The notes under the pieces were generated by a model, which saw only the letters and a list, made by a program, of their open reading frames with translations, was not told the origin of the DNA and made no database searches. A stretch of DNA of 53,140 bases from Flavobacteriales bacterium (GTDB lineage: Bacteria > Bacteroidota > Bacteroidia > Flavobacteriales_F > PHOS-HE28), in contig JADKCV010000028.1 of NCBI GenBank assembly GCA_016718655.1, positions 1 through 53,140 on the forward strand, read 5' to 3'. Below are positions 35,101-43,430 of the stretch, piece by piece; within the stretch, counting starts at the first letter, position 1, and each line of letters starts with the position of its first letter. The position numbers were made by a program, and so were the translations under genes.

Positions 35101-36243
35101 TCAACTGTCCATCCCGTTGGAGGTCGACTGTGGAGATCCTGAGGGGGCGGTATCGACCTCTTGCTCGGCACTTTGCCGCCTGATGCTCTCGCGATGGATG
35201 GCGTCCATGAACTCCTGCACGAAGGCCGCACCCAGGCCCAAGTGCTCGGCCAAGCGCAGTTGGCGACGCATGATCCGCTCCCAGCGCTCGGGCTGCAGGA
35301 TGGCCACCTTGTGCGCCCGCTTGTGGTCGCCGATGCGCTCCGCGATGTCCATGCGGGTCCCCAATTTCTGGGCGATCTCCTCGTCCAGCTGGTCGATCAG
35401 GTCGCGCAGTTCCTCCAGGCGATCGTGCATGCCCGGCGTGGGGTTGGCCTGGCGGAAGATGAGGTCGTCGATGAGCCGGGTGTAACCCGCGGGGGTCAAC
35501 TGCTGGTCGGCGTCGCTACGGGCGTGCTCGGGGTCCGGATGCACCTCCACCATCAAGCCGCTCAGCCCCAGGTCCAAGGCCTGCTGCGCTACAAGGCCCA
35601 GGTTCTCGCGACGACCCGCGATGTGGCTGGGGTCGCAGATCACCTCCAGTTCGGGGAAGGCGGCCTTCAAACGGATGGGGAACTCCCACATGGGACTGTT
35701 GCGGTACGGCGTGCGCTCGAACCAACTGAAGCCGCGGTGGATGGCGGCCAGGCGCCGCAAGCCCGCGCCCGACAAGCGCTCCAAGGCCCCGATCCACAGC
35801 TGCAGGTCGGGGTTGATGGGGTTCTTCACGAACACCGGGATGTCCACCCCCTGCAAGGCGTCCGCGATCTCCTGCACACTGAAGGGGTTCGGGGTGGTGC
35901 GCGCCCCGATCCAGAGCATGTCCACCCCGGCCTTCAAGCTCGCCTCCACGTGGCCGGCCGTGGCCACTTCGGTCATGGTGAGCAGGCCCGTGGCCGCCTT
36001 CACTTCCTGCAACCACAACAAGGCATCGGCCCCGGATCCCTCGAACTGTCCCGGACGGGTGCGGGGTTTCCATGATCCCGCGCGAAAGGCGGTGACCCGG
36101 CCATCGGCACGCAGGTCCTGCGCAGCGGCCAACATCTGCTCCGCGCTCTCGGCACTACAGGGCCCGGCGATGAGCAGGGGCCGCTGGAAACCCAGGCCCC
36201 AGTCCTGGAAGGGGACCGGTCGGAACACGGATGGTTCGGTCAT
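35101..36243 (-). CDS. DAHP synthase-chorismate mutase fusion
   Basis: 380 aa. Residues 1-260 are a DAHP synthase, the first shikimate-pathway step: 'LLIAGPCSAES', 'FRAGSWKPRTRPGQFEG', 'VFVKNPINPDLQLWIGAL' and 'EVICDPSHIAGRRENLG' carry the metal and PEP ligands. Residues about 275-360 are an AroQ-type chorismate mutase ('RLEELRDLIDQLDEEIAQKL', 'RMDIAERIGDHKRAH', 'RRQLRLAEHLGL'). This fusion is typical of Bacteroidota and links the pathway entry to the phenylalanine/tyrosine branch. Start at the ATG at 36243. A TACCTTTG box lies 29 nt upstream. Confidence 0.9.
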   Translation of the reverse strand: MTEPSVFRPVPFQDWGLGFQRPLLIAGPCSAESAEQMLAAAQDLRADGRVTAFRAGSWKPRTRPGQFEGSGADALLWLQEVKAATGLLTMTEVATAGHVEASLKAGVDMLWIGARTTPNPFSVQEIADALQGVDIPVFVKNPINPDLQLWIGALERLSGAGLRRLAAIHRGFSWFERTPYRNSPMWEFPIRLKAAFPELEVICDPSHIAGRRENLGLVAQQALDLGLSGLMVEVHPDPEHARSDADQQLTPAGYTRLIDDLIFRQANPTPGMHDRLEELRDLIDQLDEEIAQKLGTRMDIAERIGDHKRAHKVAILQPERWERIMRRQLRLAEHLGLGAAFVQEFMDAIHRESIRRQSAEQEVDTAPSGSPQSTSNGMDS

Positions 36244-36272
36244 CGCTGCGGAACACGCCGACGGGGCGGGTA

Positions 36273-36280
36273 CAAAGGTA
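36273..36280 (-). promoter_or_regulatory. -7 box of the DAHP synthase gene
   Basis: TACCTTTG on the minus strand, a full match to TAnnTTTG, 29 nt before the ATG at 36243. No clear -33 TTTG is seen at the expected distance. Confidence 0.4.
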
Positions 36281-36319
36281 GACCGCAGGAGGAACGCTCC
36301 ATGGCCCGCGGCGGTTCAC

Positions 36320-37345
36320 TCACCACCGCACCACCAGCTTGCCCATCGTTCGCCCTCCCGACAGGTCCACATGGGCCTGAGGCAGTTCACCGGCGGAATA
36401 TTCCCGGTGCACGTGCGGCTTCAAGATGCCTTGGGCATGGGCCTGCACCACCTGAGCCAGACAGGCGGACACCACCTCCGGCTTGTGGTCACCGAGCCGC
36501 AGCATGTTGATGCCCAACACGCTCCGGCTGCGCATCATCAGGAAGATGGGCATCATCAGCCCCATGCGCCACACGAAGCGCAACGTACCGAACGCCCCCA
36601 AGGTGCCCCGTTCGGCCCCCCCGAACAGCACCAACCGCCCCCCGGTACCCAACAAGCCCAGGTCCGTGCGGTAGGTACTGCCTGCCACCGCGTTGAAGCT
36701 GACGTCCAGCCGGTCCTTGCCCAACAGCTTGCGCAGGGCCTGACCGTAGTCCCCGGCGTTGCGGTCAATGACGTGCTGCGCGCCCATGCGCTTCAGGTGG
36801 GCCTGTTTGTCCGCACCACCGGCCAGGGCGTACACCGTGCAACCCGCGTCCAGCGCCAATTGCACCAGCAGCTGCCCCACCCCGCCCGCCGCACTATGCA
36901 CCAGCACCCGCTGGCCGGGCCACAGCGGACACAGCATGCGCGCCGCGTACCAGGCCGTGGCGCCCTGTGTGGCCAATGCCGCCGCTTCTCCCACCGGCAG
37001 GTCCTCCGGGATCACCGCACAGGCCCGGTGATCGGTCACCGCTTGCTGGGCATAACCGCCGAAGCGCGTCATGGCCACCACCCGTTTGCCCAACAGCCCC
37101 TCCGGCACAGCAGCCCCGCAGGCTTCCACGCGCCCTACCACCTCATACCCCAGCACGCTCGGCAATGGCGGCGCCTCGCGGTACAGGCCCTGCGCGGCCA
37201 TCACATCGGCGTAGTTGAGGCCGAAGCCTTCCACTGCGATCCGTACCTGTTGTGCAGTGGGCTCCGGAGTGGGATGTTGGGCCAGCCGGAAGCCCTCCAA
37301 GGGGCCATCGTGGGAGACCAGGTCCCAAGCGTTCATGGTGTTCAT
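36320..37345 (-). CDS. Quinone oxidoreductase-like MDR protein
   Basis: 341 aa from the ATG at 37345; an ATG at 37336 is equally possible. It belongs to the medium-chain dehydrogenase/reductase superfamily: 'GFGLNYADVMAAQGLYREAP', 'VLGYEVVGRVEACG', the Rossmann site 'VHSAAGGVGQLLVQLAL' and 'VIDRNAGDYG'. The zinc-binding Cys/His set of alcohol dehydrogenases is absent, pointing to the zinc-free quinone oxidoreductase/VAT1-like branch. It probably reduces quinones or enones with NADPH. It lies 4 nt past the rsmI stop. Confidence 0.8.
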   Translation of the reverse strand: MNTMNAWDLVSHDGPLEGFRLAQHPTPEPTAQQVRIAVEGFGLNYADVMAAQGLYREAPPLPSVLGYEVVGRVEACGAAVPEGLLGKRVVAMTRFGGYAQQAVTDHRACAVIPEDLPVGEAAALATQGATAWYAARMLCPLWPGQRVLVHSAAGGVGQLLVQLALDAGCTVYALAGGADKQAHLKRMGAQHVIDRNAGDYGQALRKLLGKDRLDVSFNAVAGSTYRTDLGLLGTGGRLVLFGGAERGTLGAFGTLRFVWRMGLMMPIFLMMRSRSVLGINMLRLGDHKPEVVSACLAQVVQAHAQGILKPHVHREYSAGELPQAHVDLSGGRTMGKLVVRW

Positions 37346-37349
37346 CGGT

Positions 37350-38036
37350 TCATGGGGTATGGCCTTGCACCACCACCACGAACTCCCCGCGCGGTTCGTG
37401 TGCGGTGAAGTGGGCATGGAGTTCAGCGAGGGTGCCGCGCACCGTTTCCTCGTGCATCTTGCTCAGTTCGCGGCTGGCGCTCGCCCGGCGTTCGGCACCG
37501 AAGTGCTCCGCCAGTTCGCCTAGGGTGCGGGCCACGCGATGGGGGCTCTCGTACAGCACCACCGTGCGCTCCTCGCGCGCCAGTTCCTCCAAGCGGGTGC
37601 GCCTGCCCTTCTTGGGCGGCAGGAAGCCCTCGAACACGAAGCGGTCGCAGGGCAGGCCGCTGTTCACCAACGCGGGTACGAAGGCCGTGGCGCCGGGCAG
37701 GCACTCCACGCTCACGCCCGCGGCCACCGCCGCACGCACCAGCAGGAAGCCCGGGTCGCTGATGGCCGGGGTGCCCGCGTCACTGACGAGCGCGAAACGC
37801 TCGCCCCGTTGCAAGCGGCCCACCAACTGGTCCACCATGCGGTGCTCGTTGTTGCTGTGGAAGCTGATCAGCGGTTTACTGAGGCCCAAGTGCTGCAATA
37901 GCCGTCCGGTGACACGCGTATCCTCGGCCACCACGGCATCCACCTCCGCCAGCACCTTTCCGGCGCGCAGGGTGATGTCGTCGAGGTTGCCGATGGGCGT
38001 GGGCACCAGCGTGAGGGCGGAGCGCGTGGCGGACAT
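37350..38036 (-). CDS. rsmI: 16S rRNA (cytidine-1402-2'-O)-methyltransferase
   Basis: 228 aa tetrapyrrole-methylase-fold enzyme that 2'-O-methylates C1402 in the ribosomal P site. Signatures: 'LVPTPIGNLDDITLRA', 'VVAEDTRVTGRLLQHLG', 'ALVSDAGTPAISDPG', 'FEGFLPPKKGRR' and 'VLYESPHRV'. It is shorter than the E. coli enzyme at the C-terminus, as in many Bacteroidota. Start at the ATG at 38036, 8 nt after the stop of the M28 peptidase gene, so the two are probably co-transcribed. Confidence 0.95.
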   Translation of the reverse strand: MSATRSALTLVPTPIGNLDDITLRAGKVLAEVDAVVAEDTRVTGRLLQHLGLSKPLISFHSNNEHRMVDQLVGRLQRGERFALVSDAGTPAISDPGFLLVRAAVAAGVSVECLPGATAFVPALVNSGLPCDRFVFEGFLPPKKGRRTRLEELAREERTVVLYESPHRVARTLGELAEHFGAERRASASRELSKMHEETVRGTLAELHAHFTAHEPRGEFVVVVQGHTP

Positions 38037-38044
38037 GCGGCCCC

Positions 38045-39310
38045 CTACTTGATGGTGCCGATGAAGGCCCGCAGCAGGGCGTGGATGTCCGCGAATTCGG
38101 TCAGGGACAGGCTGGCACCGGTATCCAACACATCGTGGTAGTGCGCTGCACCGCCCAGGGTGTAGAGGAAGAGCGCCGGCACACCGCGTTGCACGAAGGG
38201 GCAGTGGTCGCTGTTGCAGGCCGGACCGCGCGAGCGCACCTCCTTCACGAAGCCTCCCTTGGTGTTCAAGGCCACCAGCCGATCATAATGCTTGGGCTGT
38301 GCGGTGGCGTTCACCACCATCACGCCATCATCACCTGTGCCCAGGATGTCCAGGTTCACCATCAACTTCACCTTGGCCAGGTCGATGGGGCGGTCCACGG
38401 CACACCACTCGCTGCCCACCAGTCCCGCCTCCTCGCCCGCAAAGGCCACGAAGAGGATGTTCTGCTTGGGCTTGTGGGTGGTGAACCACTCCGCCAGGCT
38501 CAGCAGCATGGCCACCCCGCTGGCGTTGTCGTTGGCGCCAGGGAAGAGCGCATCGGGACCCATGCGACCCAGGTGGTCGTAATGCGCGCTCACGATCACC
38601 CAGCCCTTGCCCTTTCCCTTCACCATGCCCAGTACGTTGCGCGCCGGATTGCGGGCCAGCATGCGGTTGCGCACGTGCAGGTCGATCACCGCACTGCTGT
38701 CGCTGATCATGTTCGCCGACACCTCCACCAAGGGAAAAGGCTCGGCCTCTTGCGATACGGACCAGGTGAGTTTACCCGCGTTCACCTTCACCACCGGGCC
38801 GTAGTGCATCAGTTCCTGTTCCAACGCAGCGAAGCGCTTCAGCGAATCGGCATTGCTGGTGGCGGGCCAATGCAGGCAGGCCGCCTTACCGGTCACCACG
38901 CCCATGGTCATGGCCTTGCGTTCGCTGCTGAAGAGGTCCGCCGGGGTCAGGTGGACCAGGTCGTAGCGCCCTTCCGCACGGCCGCTCGCCGGGTGTACCA
39001 GGTAGTCCACACCGGGTTGCAGCACCGTGCCGTCGATGCGCACCCCGATGCTGTCCGGGAAACTGTTCACGTTGAAGGCGAAGGGCTGGAAGTAATCGTC
39101 CTTCACCGGCTTCAGCCCCATACGGGCGAATTGCCGAGCGATGAAGTCCGCCGCGATGCCTTGGCCGTTCTGCACATAACCCCTTCCATGGAACGCGGGC
39201 GAGGTCAGCGTATCCACGTATTGCCGAGCGCGGGACGTAAGGGTGGCCGCATCTTGTGCAGTGGCCAGGCACTACAAGCAGACAGCGAGGAACGGGAGCA
39301 GGATGCGCAT
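38045..39310 (-). CDS. M28 family metallopeptidase with amber codon in signal peptide
   Basis: The M28 domain is intact: 'VIVSAHYDHLGRMG' (zinc His), 'GANDNASGVAM' (bridging Asp), 'AFAGEEAGLVGSEW' (Glu pair), 'VNLDILGTGDDG' (Asp) and 'AHYHDVLDT' (His). The natural start is the ATG at 39310 (MRILLPFLAVCL), which shares its A with the upstream stop (TGATG). Codon 13 is TAG (39272-39274), inside the signal peptide; the frame then continues 'CLATAQDAATLTS...' into the enzyme. Without read-through, translation could restart only downstream, giving a protein without a signal. This is a secreted aminopeptidase-like enzyme if read through, or a young pseudogene. Confidence 0.75.
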
Positions 39311-40146
39311 CAGGTATAGCGGCGTTTGACCAGTTCGGTGAAGGTGGCCAAGGCCTCGGGATCGGCCGGCTTGCGCAGTTTGTCGATCACCTCCGCTTGC
39401 ACGAAGGCCTGCGCTGCAGCGCCATCGGGCATGGTGTTCAAGCGGTCGATGGACTTGTCGTAGGTGATGCGGTCGCCGTTGAAGAGCTCCGCCACGAACC
39501 AGAACTTATGGCTCAAGGAGATGGCCTTCGCCAGGTCGGGGATGGCCGCTTGCTCCAGCTTCTCGGCCAAGGTGGGCGCGGGTTTGGAGGAGGCAGGGGC
39601 AGGGGCAGGGGCAGAGGCAGGGGCAGGGGCTGGAGCAGGAGCGGCGGCTTTGGGCTTGGGTGCCTGGCGCTCGGCCTTCACCGGTTCCTGCTCGGTGGCC
39701 TCGATGGCTTCGATCAGCGATACCTGGCGCGGGGCTGCATCAGGCGGACGGGTATCCAAGCGGATGGACGGGGGCTCGGGGGCAGGGGCAGGTGCGGGGG
39801 CAGGGGCAGGGGCAGGGGCAGGGGCAGGGGCAGGGGCAGGCCCTTCGACTCCGCTCTGGGTGCGGGCAGGTGCGGGGGCAGGGGCGGGTGCAGGCGCAGG
39901 AGCAGGGGCAGGCCCTTCGACTCCGCTCTGGGTGCGGGCAGGGGCTACCGCAGGGGCAGGTGATGCCACGGCCGCTTCGCGGGCCTTGTGGCGCAGTACG
40001 ATGAGCCGTTCGTAGAGTTCGCGGGCATCGGCACAGGCCGTCTCCAGGCCGTCCACCCCCAGGGTGCCACCGGCCAGCTCGCGTTCGGCCTTCGCCAATG
40101 CGGTGATCAGTTCGTTCATGTTGCGGAATGCCTTTTCCTGGGCCAT
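39310..40146 (-). CDS. Pro-Ala-rich protein with expanded repeats
   Basis: 278 aa. An N-terminal helical hairpin ('ELITALAKAERELAGGTLGV', 'ACADARELYERLIVLRHKAR') and a C-terminal globular part ('IPDLAKAISLSHKFWFVAEL', 'YDKSIDRLNTMPDG') flank a low-complexity middle made by GGGGCA repeats read on the opposite strand as Pro-Ala. Two 72-bp copies of a unit containing 'PARTQSGVEGPAPAPAP' show recent tandem expansion, in frame. The C-terminal part and length suit an uncharacterised conserved Bacteroidota protein. It shares the TGATG junction with the M28 gene. No signal or membrane segment. Function unknown. Confidence 0.7.
   Translation of the reverse strand: MAQEKAFRNMNELITALAKAERELAGGTLGVDGLETACADARELYERLIVLRHKAREAAVASPAPAVAPARTQSGVEGPAPAPAPAPAPAPAPARTQSGVEGPAPAPAPAPAPAPAPAPAPAPEPPSIRLDTRPPDAAPRQVSLIEAIEATEQEPVKAERQAPKPKAAAPAPAPAPASAPAPAPASSKPAPTLAEKLEQAAIPDLAKAISLSHKFWFVAELFNGDRITYDKSIDRLNTMPDGAAAQAFVQAEVIDKLRKPADPEALATFTELVKRRYT
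39779..39958. repeat. GGGGCA hexamer tract with two 72-bp units
   Basis: Plus-strand GGGGCA repeats are interrupted by CCCTTCGACTCCGCTCTGGG at 39841 and 39913, 72 bp apart. The same core sits in the insertion at 42345 and, in variant form, at 1874-1895. Four closely spaced G4 runs give strong G-quadruplex potential on the plus strand. Confidence 0.75.
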
Positions 40147-40262
40147 GTGCGGTTACCTCTGTTCCCGGTGCGACAGCGCCCCACCCGGTCCGGTCGAACG
40201 CGAAGATCCCTATTTTCGCGTCGCCCTGCAATTTTCGCACCCCGCGGGCCGTCCACCACCGT

Positions 40263-40862
40263 ATGTTCCTGGAGCACACCGGCAGCCGCGCCCGTCGCAA
40301 GGGCCAGATCGAGGTCATCTGCGGCAGTATGTTCTCCGGCAAGACCGAAGAGCTCATCCGCCGACTCCGCCGCGCCGAGTTCGCCAAACAACAGGTGGAG
40401 ATCTTCAAGCCCAGTGTGGACACCCGCTACGCCGTGGCCGATGTGGTCAGTCACGATAGCAACGCCATTCGCAGCACCCCCGTGCCCAGCAGCAGCAACC
40501 TGCTCCTTCTGGCCAGCGAGATCGAAGTGGTGGGCATCGATGAGGCCCAGTTCTTCGATGACGGCCTGCCGGAGGTCTGCGCCGAACTGGCCGCCATGGG
40601 CGTGCGCGTGATCGCCGCCGGACTCGACATGGACTTCCAGGGCCGACCCTTCGGACCCATGCCACGCCTGATGGCCATGGCCGAGTACGTCACCAAGGTC
40701 CACGCCATCTGCATGCAGTGCGGCGACCTGGCCACCTTCAGCCACCGGAAGACCGCCAGCCAGGAACTGGTGGTGCTGGGCGAGACCGACAGCTACCAGC
40801 CCCTGTGCCGCACCTGCTTCCAGGCCCAGCGCACCGCGGCGGAGAACCCCGGTCGCCCATGA
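40263..40862 (+). CDS. tdk: Thymidine kinase
   Basis: 199 aa type II thymidine kinase, phosphorylating thymidine to dTMP in salvage. 'IEVICGSMFSGKTEELIRRL' is the P-loop, 'VVGIDEAQFFDDGL' the Walker B/lasso entry with the catalytic Glu region, and CMQC ... CRTC are the zinc ligands of the lasso domain. Start at the ATG at 40263, giving the usual length. Its stop overlaps the murF ATG by 4 nt (ATGA). It is read away from the Pro-Ala-rich gene; the 116-bp gap should hold both promoters. Confidence 0.9.
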   Translation: MFLEHTGSRARRKGQIEVICGSMFSGKTEELIRRLRRAEFAKQQVEIFKPSVDTRYAVADVVSHDSNAIRSTPVPSSSNLLLLASEIEVVGIDEAQFFDDGLPEVCAELAAMGVRVIAAGLDMDFQGRPFGPMPRLMAMAEYVTKVHAICMQCGDLATFSHRKTASQELVVLGETDSYQPLCRTCFQAQRTAAENPGRP

Positions 40863-42406
40863 ACCCCCACGGCCACCGCCTCTCGGCCATCGCACGCGCC
40901 CTCGGCACCACCGTGCAGGGCGACGGTTTCGACCCGCTTATCGAACACCTCGTCATCGACTCGCGCAAGCCCCTGCCCGAGCATGGCGCCTTGTTCATCG
41001 CCTTGCCCGGCGACCGCCACGACGGCCACCACTACCTGCCCGCCCTGGTGGAGCGCGGCCTGCAGTGCGCCGTGGTGGACCGCCCCGCACCCGGCGTGTC
41101 CCTCGCCCTCCAGGTGGCCGACACGCGCGACGCCCTCCAGCGCATCGCTGCGTGGCACCGCGCCCAACACCAACTGCCCGTGGTGGGCATCACCGGCAGC
41201 AACGGCAAGACCGTGGTGAAGGAGTGGCTCTTCCAACTGCTGCGCGACGAGGAGCACATCGTGCGCAGCCCCGGCAGCTGGAACAGTCAGGTGGGCGTGC
41301 CCCTCAGCGTGTGGGAGCTGCGGCCCGAGCATACCCTGGCCCTCTTCGAGGCCGGCATCAGCAAGCCTGGCGAGATGGCGCTGCTCCGCCCCATCATCCA
41401 CCCCACCATCGGCCTATTCACCACCCTGGGGCCCGCCCACGGCGAGCACTTCAGCAGCCCCCTGCACAAGGCCCGCGAGAAGCTGGCGCTCTTCCACGAT
41501 GTGGAGGTGCTCGTATACTGCGCTGACCATGCCGTGGTACAGGAGGCCATCCACCTGGAGCAATTGGACCAGCGCGTGCAGCTGCGCGGATGGTCGCGCG
41601 AGCAGAGCGCCTGGCTGCATGTGTTGCGTGAGGAACCCGTAGCCCTGGGCACCCGCATCACCGCCCTGCGCGGCGATGTGCCCGTGGAATTCACCATCCC
41701 CTTCACGGACCAGGCCTCGGTGGAGAACGCCCTGCACTGCGCCACCTTGCTGCTGCACCTGGGCCGCAGTCCCGCCTGGCTGGCCGAACGTATGCCGCTG
41801 CTGACACCTGTGGCCATGCGTCTGCAAGTGGTGGAGGGCACCCACGGCATCACGCTCATCAACGACGCCTATAGCAACGACCTCGCTTCGCTCACCGTGG
41901 CGCTGGACCACCTGGGCATGGTGGGCCGCGACCGCCCCCGCAGCGTGGTGCTCACCGACTTCGTGGGCAGCGGCGAAGCGCCCGAGGTGCTGTACCGCCG
42001 CGTGGGCACCCTGCTCCGCCAGGCCGGCGTGCAGCACATCCTGGCCGTGGGGCCCGCCCTGCAGCAGTTCAGCGCCCTCCTACCTGGAACCGTGGCGCAC
42101 TATGTCAGTACCGAGGACCTCCTCCAGCGCGGCGAGCCCGCCTCGCTGGCCGGCCACACCATACTGGTGAAAGGTGCCCGCCACTTCGCCCTGGAACGCC
42201 TGGTGCAGCGCTGGCAACGCCAGGTGCATGGCACCGAGCTGGAGATCGACATGGAGGCCATACGGCATAACCTGAATTATTTCCGGGGGGTATTGGCGCA
42301 GGGGCAGGAGCAGGAGCAGGACCAGGGGCAGGGGCAGGGGCAGGCCCTTCGACTCCGCTCAGCAGGCAGGCAGGCCCAGGGGCAGGCGGGGCGCAGGGGC
42401 GTGTGA
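40859..42406 (+). CDS. murF: MurF half of a split MurF-alanine racemase fusion
   Basis: 515 aa. UDP-N-acetylmuramoyl-tripeptide:D-Ala-D-Ala ligase: 'VIDSRKPLPEHGALFIALPG' (N-terminal domain), P-loop 'VVGITGSNGKTVVKEW' (residues about 108-123), 'LFEAGISKPGEM' and 'LINDAYSNDLASLTVALDHL' (C-terminal domain). The MurF domain ends near residue 455. Then the Alr domain begins ('LEIDMEAIRHNLNYFRG') but runs into a 95-bp insertion, giving a Gln-rich tail ('GQEQEQDQGQGQGQALRLR') and a stop at 42406. Removing 42306-42400 rejoins 'VLAQGR' to 'VKLMAM' and gives an 821 aa fusion. The stop overlaps the next start (GTGA). Confidence 0.9.
   Translation: MNPHGHRLSAIARALGTTVQGDGFDPLIEHLVIDSRKPLPEHGALFIALPGDRHDGHHYLPALVERGLQCAVVDRPAPGVSLALQVADTRDALQRIAAWHRAQHQLPVVGITGSNGKTVVKEWLFQLLRDEEHIVRSPGSWNSQVGVPLSVWELRPEHTLALFEAGISKPGEMALLRPIIHPTIGLFTTLGPAHGEHFSSPLHKAREKLALFHDVEVLVYCADHAVVQEAIHLEQLDQRVQLRGWSREQSAWLHVLREEPVALGTRITALRGDVPVEFTIPFTDQASVENALHCATLLLHLGRSPAWLAERMPLLTPVAMRLQVVEGTHGITLINDAYSNDLASLTVALDHLGMVGRDRPRSVVLTDFVGSGEAPEVLYRRVGTLLRQAGVQHILAVGPALQQFSALLPGTVAHYVSTEDLLQRGEPASLAGHTILVKGARHFALERLVQRWQRQVHGTELEIDMEAIRHNLNYFRGVLAQGQEQEQDQGQGQGQALRLRSAGRQAQGQAGRRGV
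42295..42400 (+). repeat. 95-bp G-rich insertion with 11-bp direct repeats
   Basis: GGCGCAGGGGC occurs at 42295-42305 and 42390-42400. Between the copies lie GGAGCA/GGGGCA hexamers and the core CCCTTCGACTCCGCTC (42345-42360). The 95-bp period is not a multiple of three and causes the frame break in murF-alr. It looks either like an inserted element with target-site duplication or like repeat-mediated expansion. Confidence 0.8.
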
Positions 42407-43419
42407 AACTGATGGCCATGGTGAAGGCCTTCGGTTATGGCAGCGGCGCGGTGGAACTGGCCCGGTTGTTCGCCCATGAACAGGTGCACTACCTGGGCGT
42501 GGCCTATGCGGACGAAGGGGTGGAACTGCGGCAGCACGGCATCCAACTGCCCGTGCTGGTGATGAACCCCGAACCCGTGCCGTTGGAGCTGCTGGAGCGC
42601 TACCGCCTGGAGCCCGAGGTGTACGACCTGCGCTCCCTCGATGCCGCCGTGGACCATGCCCGCCTGCACCCCGGCATGCCGCCCGTACACATCAAGCTGG
42701 ATACCGGCATGCACCGCCTGGGCTTCGGACCGGCCGACCTGCCCGCCCTGCTGGACCGCCTGCGCGCCGCACCCCACCTGCGTGTGGCCAGCATCCTCTC
42801 CCACCTGGTGGCCAGCGAAAGTCCCGAGCACGACGCCTTCACCCGCCAGCAGCTGGCCACTTTCACCACCCTGGCCGATGCCCTCACCGCCGTGTTGGAC
42901 CACGTGCCCCTGCGCCACATCGCCAACAGCGCCGCCATTGCCCGCCACCCCCAGGCCCGGCTGGACATGGTGCGCCTCGGCATCGGCCTGCACGGCATCG
43001 GCGCCACCCCGGCCGAAAGCGCCCAGCTCCTGCCCACCGTCAGCCTCCACAGCCCCATCGCCCAGCTGCGCTCCATCCCCGCCGGCGACAGCGTGGGCTA
43101 CGGCCGCCGCTGGGTGGCGCAGCGCCCCAGCACCATCGCCACCGTGCCGCTGGGTTATGCCGATGGGCTCAACCGCCGCCTGGGCAACGGCGTGGGCCGC
43201 CTTTGGCTCCACGGCCAGCCCGCCCCCATCGTGGGCAGCGTGTGCATGGACATGTGCATGCTCGATGTCACCGACATCCCCTGCCGCGCCGGCGACCTCG
43301 CCTACCTCTTCAACGCCGCCCACCCCGTGGCCGAGCTCGCCACCACCCTCGGCACCATCCCCTACGAGGTGCTCACCAGCATCGCGGGTCGGGTGAAGCG
43401 GGTGTATGTGAGGGGGTGA
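42403..43419 (+). CDS. alr: Alanine racemase half of the split fusion
   Basis: 338 aa from the GTG at 42403, inside the murF stop (GTGA overlap). It makes D-alanine for peptidoglycan. The PLP lysine is K8 ('MVKAFGYGSG'), 'GVAYADEGVELR' and 'HIKLDTGMHRLGFGPADLPA' follow, and the catalytic tyrosine lies in 'DSVGYGRRW'. The C-terminal beta domain is complete ('SVCMDMCMLDVT', ending 'RVKRVYVRG'). About 25 N-terminal residues of the racemase fold remain on the murF ORF, so activity may need the two chains to associate or may be impaired. Its last 285 bp recur at 50499-50783. Confidence 0.85.
   Translation: MKLMAMVKAFGYGSGAVELARLFAHEQVHYLGVAYADEGVELRQHGIQLPVLVMNPEPVPLELLERYRLEPEVYDLRSLDAAVDHARLHPGMPPVHIKLDTGMHRLGFGPADLPALLDRLRAAPHLRVASILSHLVASESPEHDAFTRQQLATFTTLADALTAVLDHVPLRHIANSAAIARHPQARLDMVRLGIGLHGIGATPAESAQLLPTVSLHSPIAQLRSIPAGDSVGYGRRWVAQRPSTIATVPLGYADGLNRRLGNGVGRLWLHGQPAPIVGSVCMDMCMLDVTDIPCRAGDLAYLFNAAHPVAELATTLGTIPYEVLTSIAGRVKRVYVRG
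43135..43419 (+). repeat. Left copy of the alr 3'-end direct repeat
   Basis: Matches 50499-50783 at 279 of 285 positions without gaps. Weaker similarity extends about 12 bp upstream; it stops soon after the stop codon. It bounds a 7.08-kb block. Confidence 0.9.
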
Positions 43420-43430
43420 GGGGGGAGAGC

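Noticed and set aside
35621..37408. 595-codon plus-strand ORF
   Set aside because: Runs antisense to the DAHP synthase and MDR genes, both of which have clear family motifs.
39779..39958. CRISPR-like array
   Set aside because: Repeats are contiguous hexamers and only two 72-bp units without unique spacers; no cas genes.
39779..42400. Phase variation by changing GGGGCA copy number
   Set aside because: The unit is 6 nt, so gain or loss of units does not change frame; only the 95-bp insertion did.
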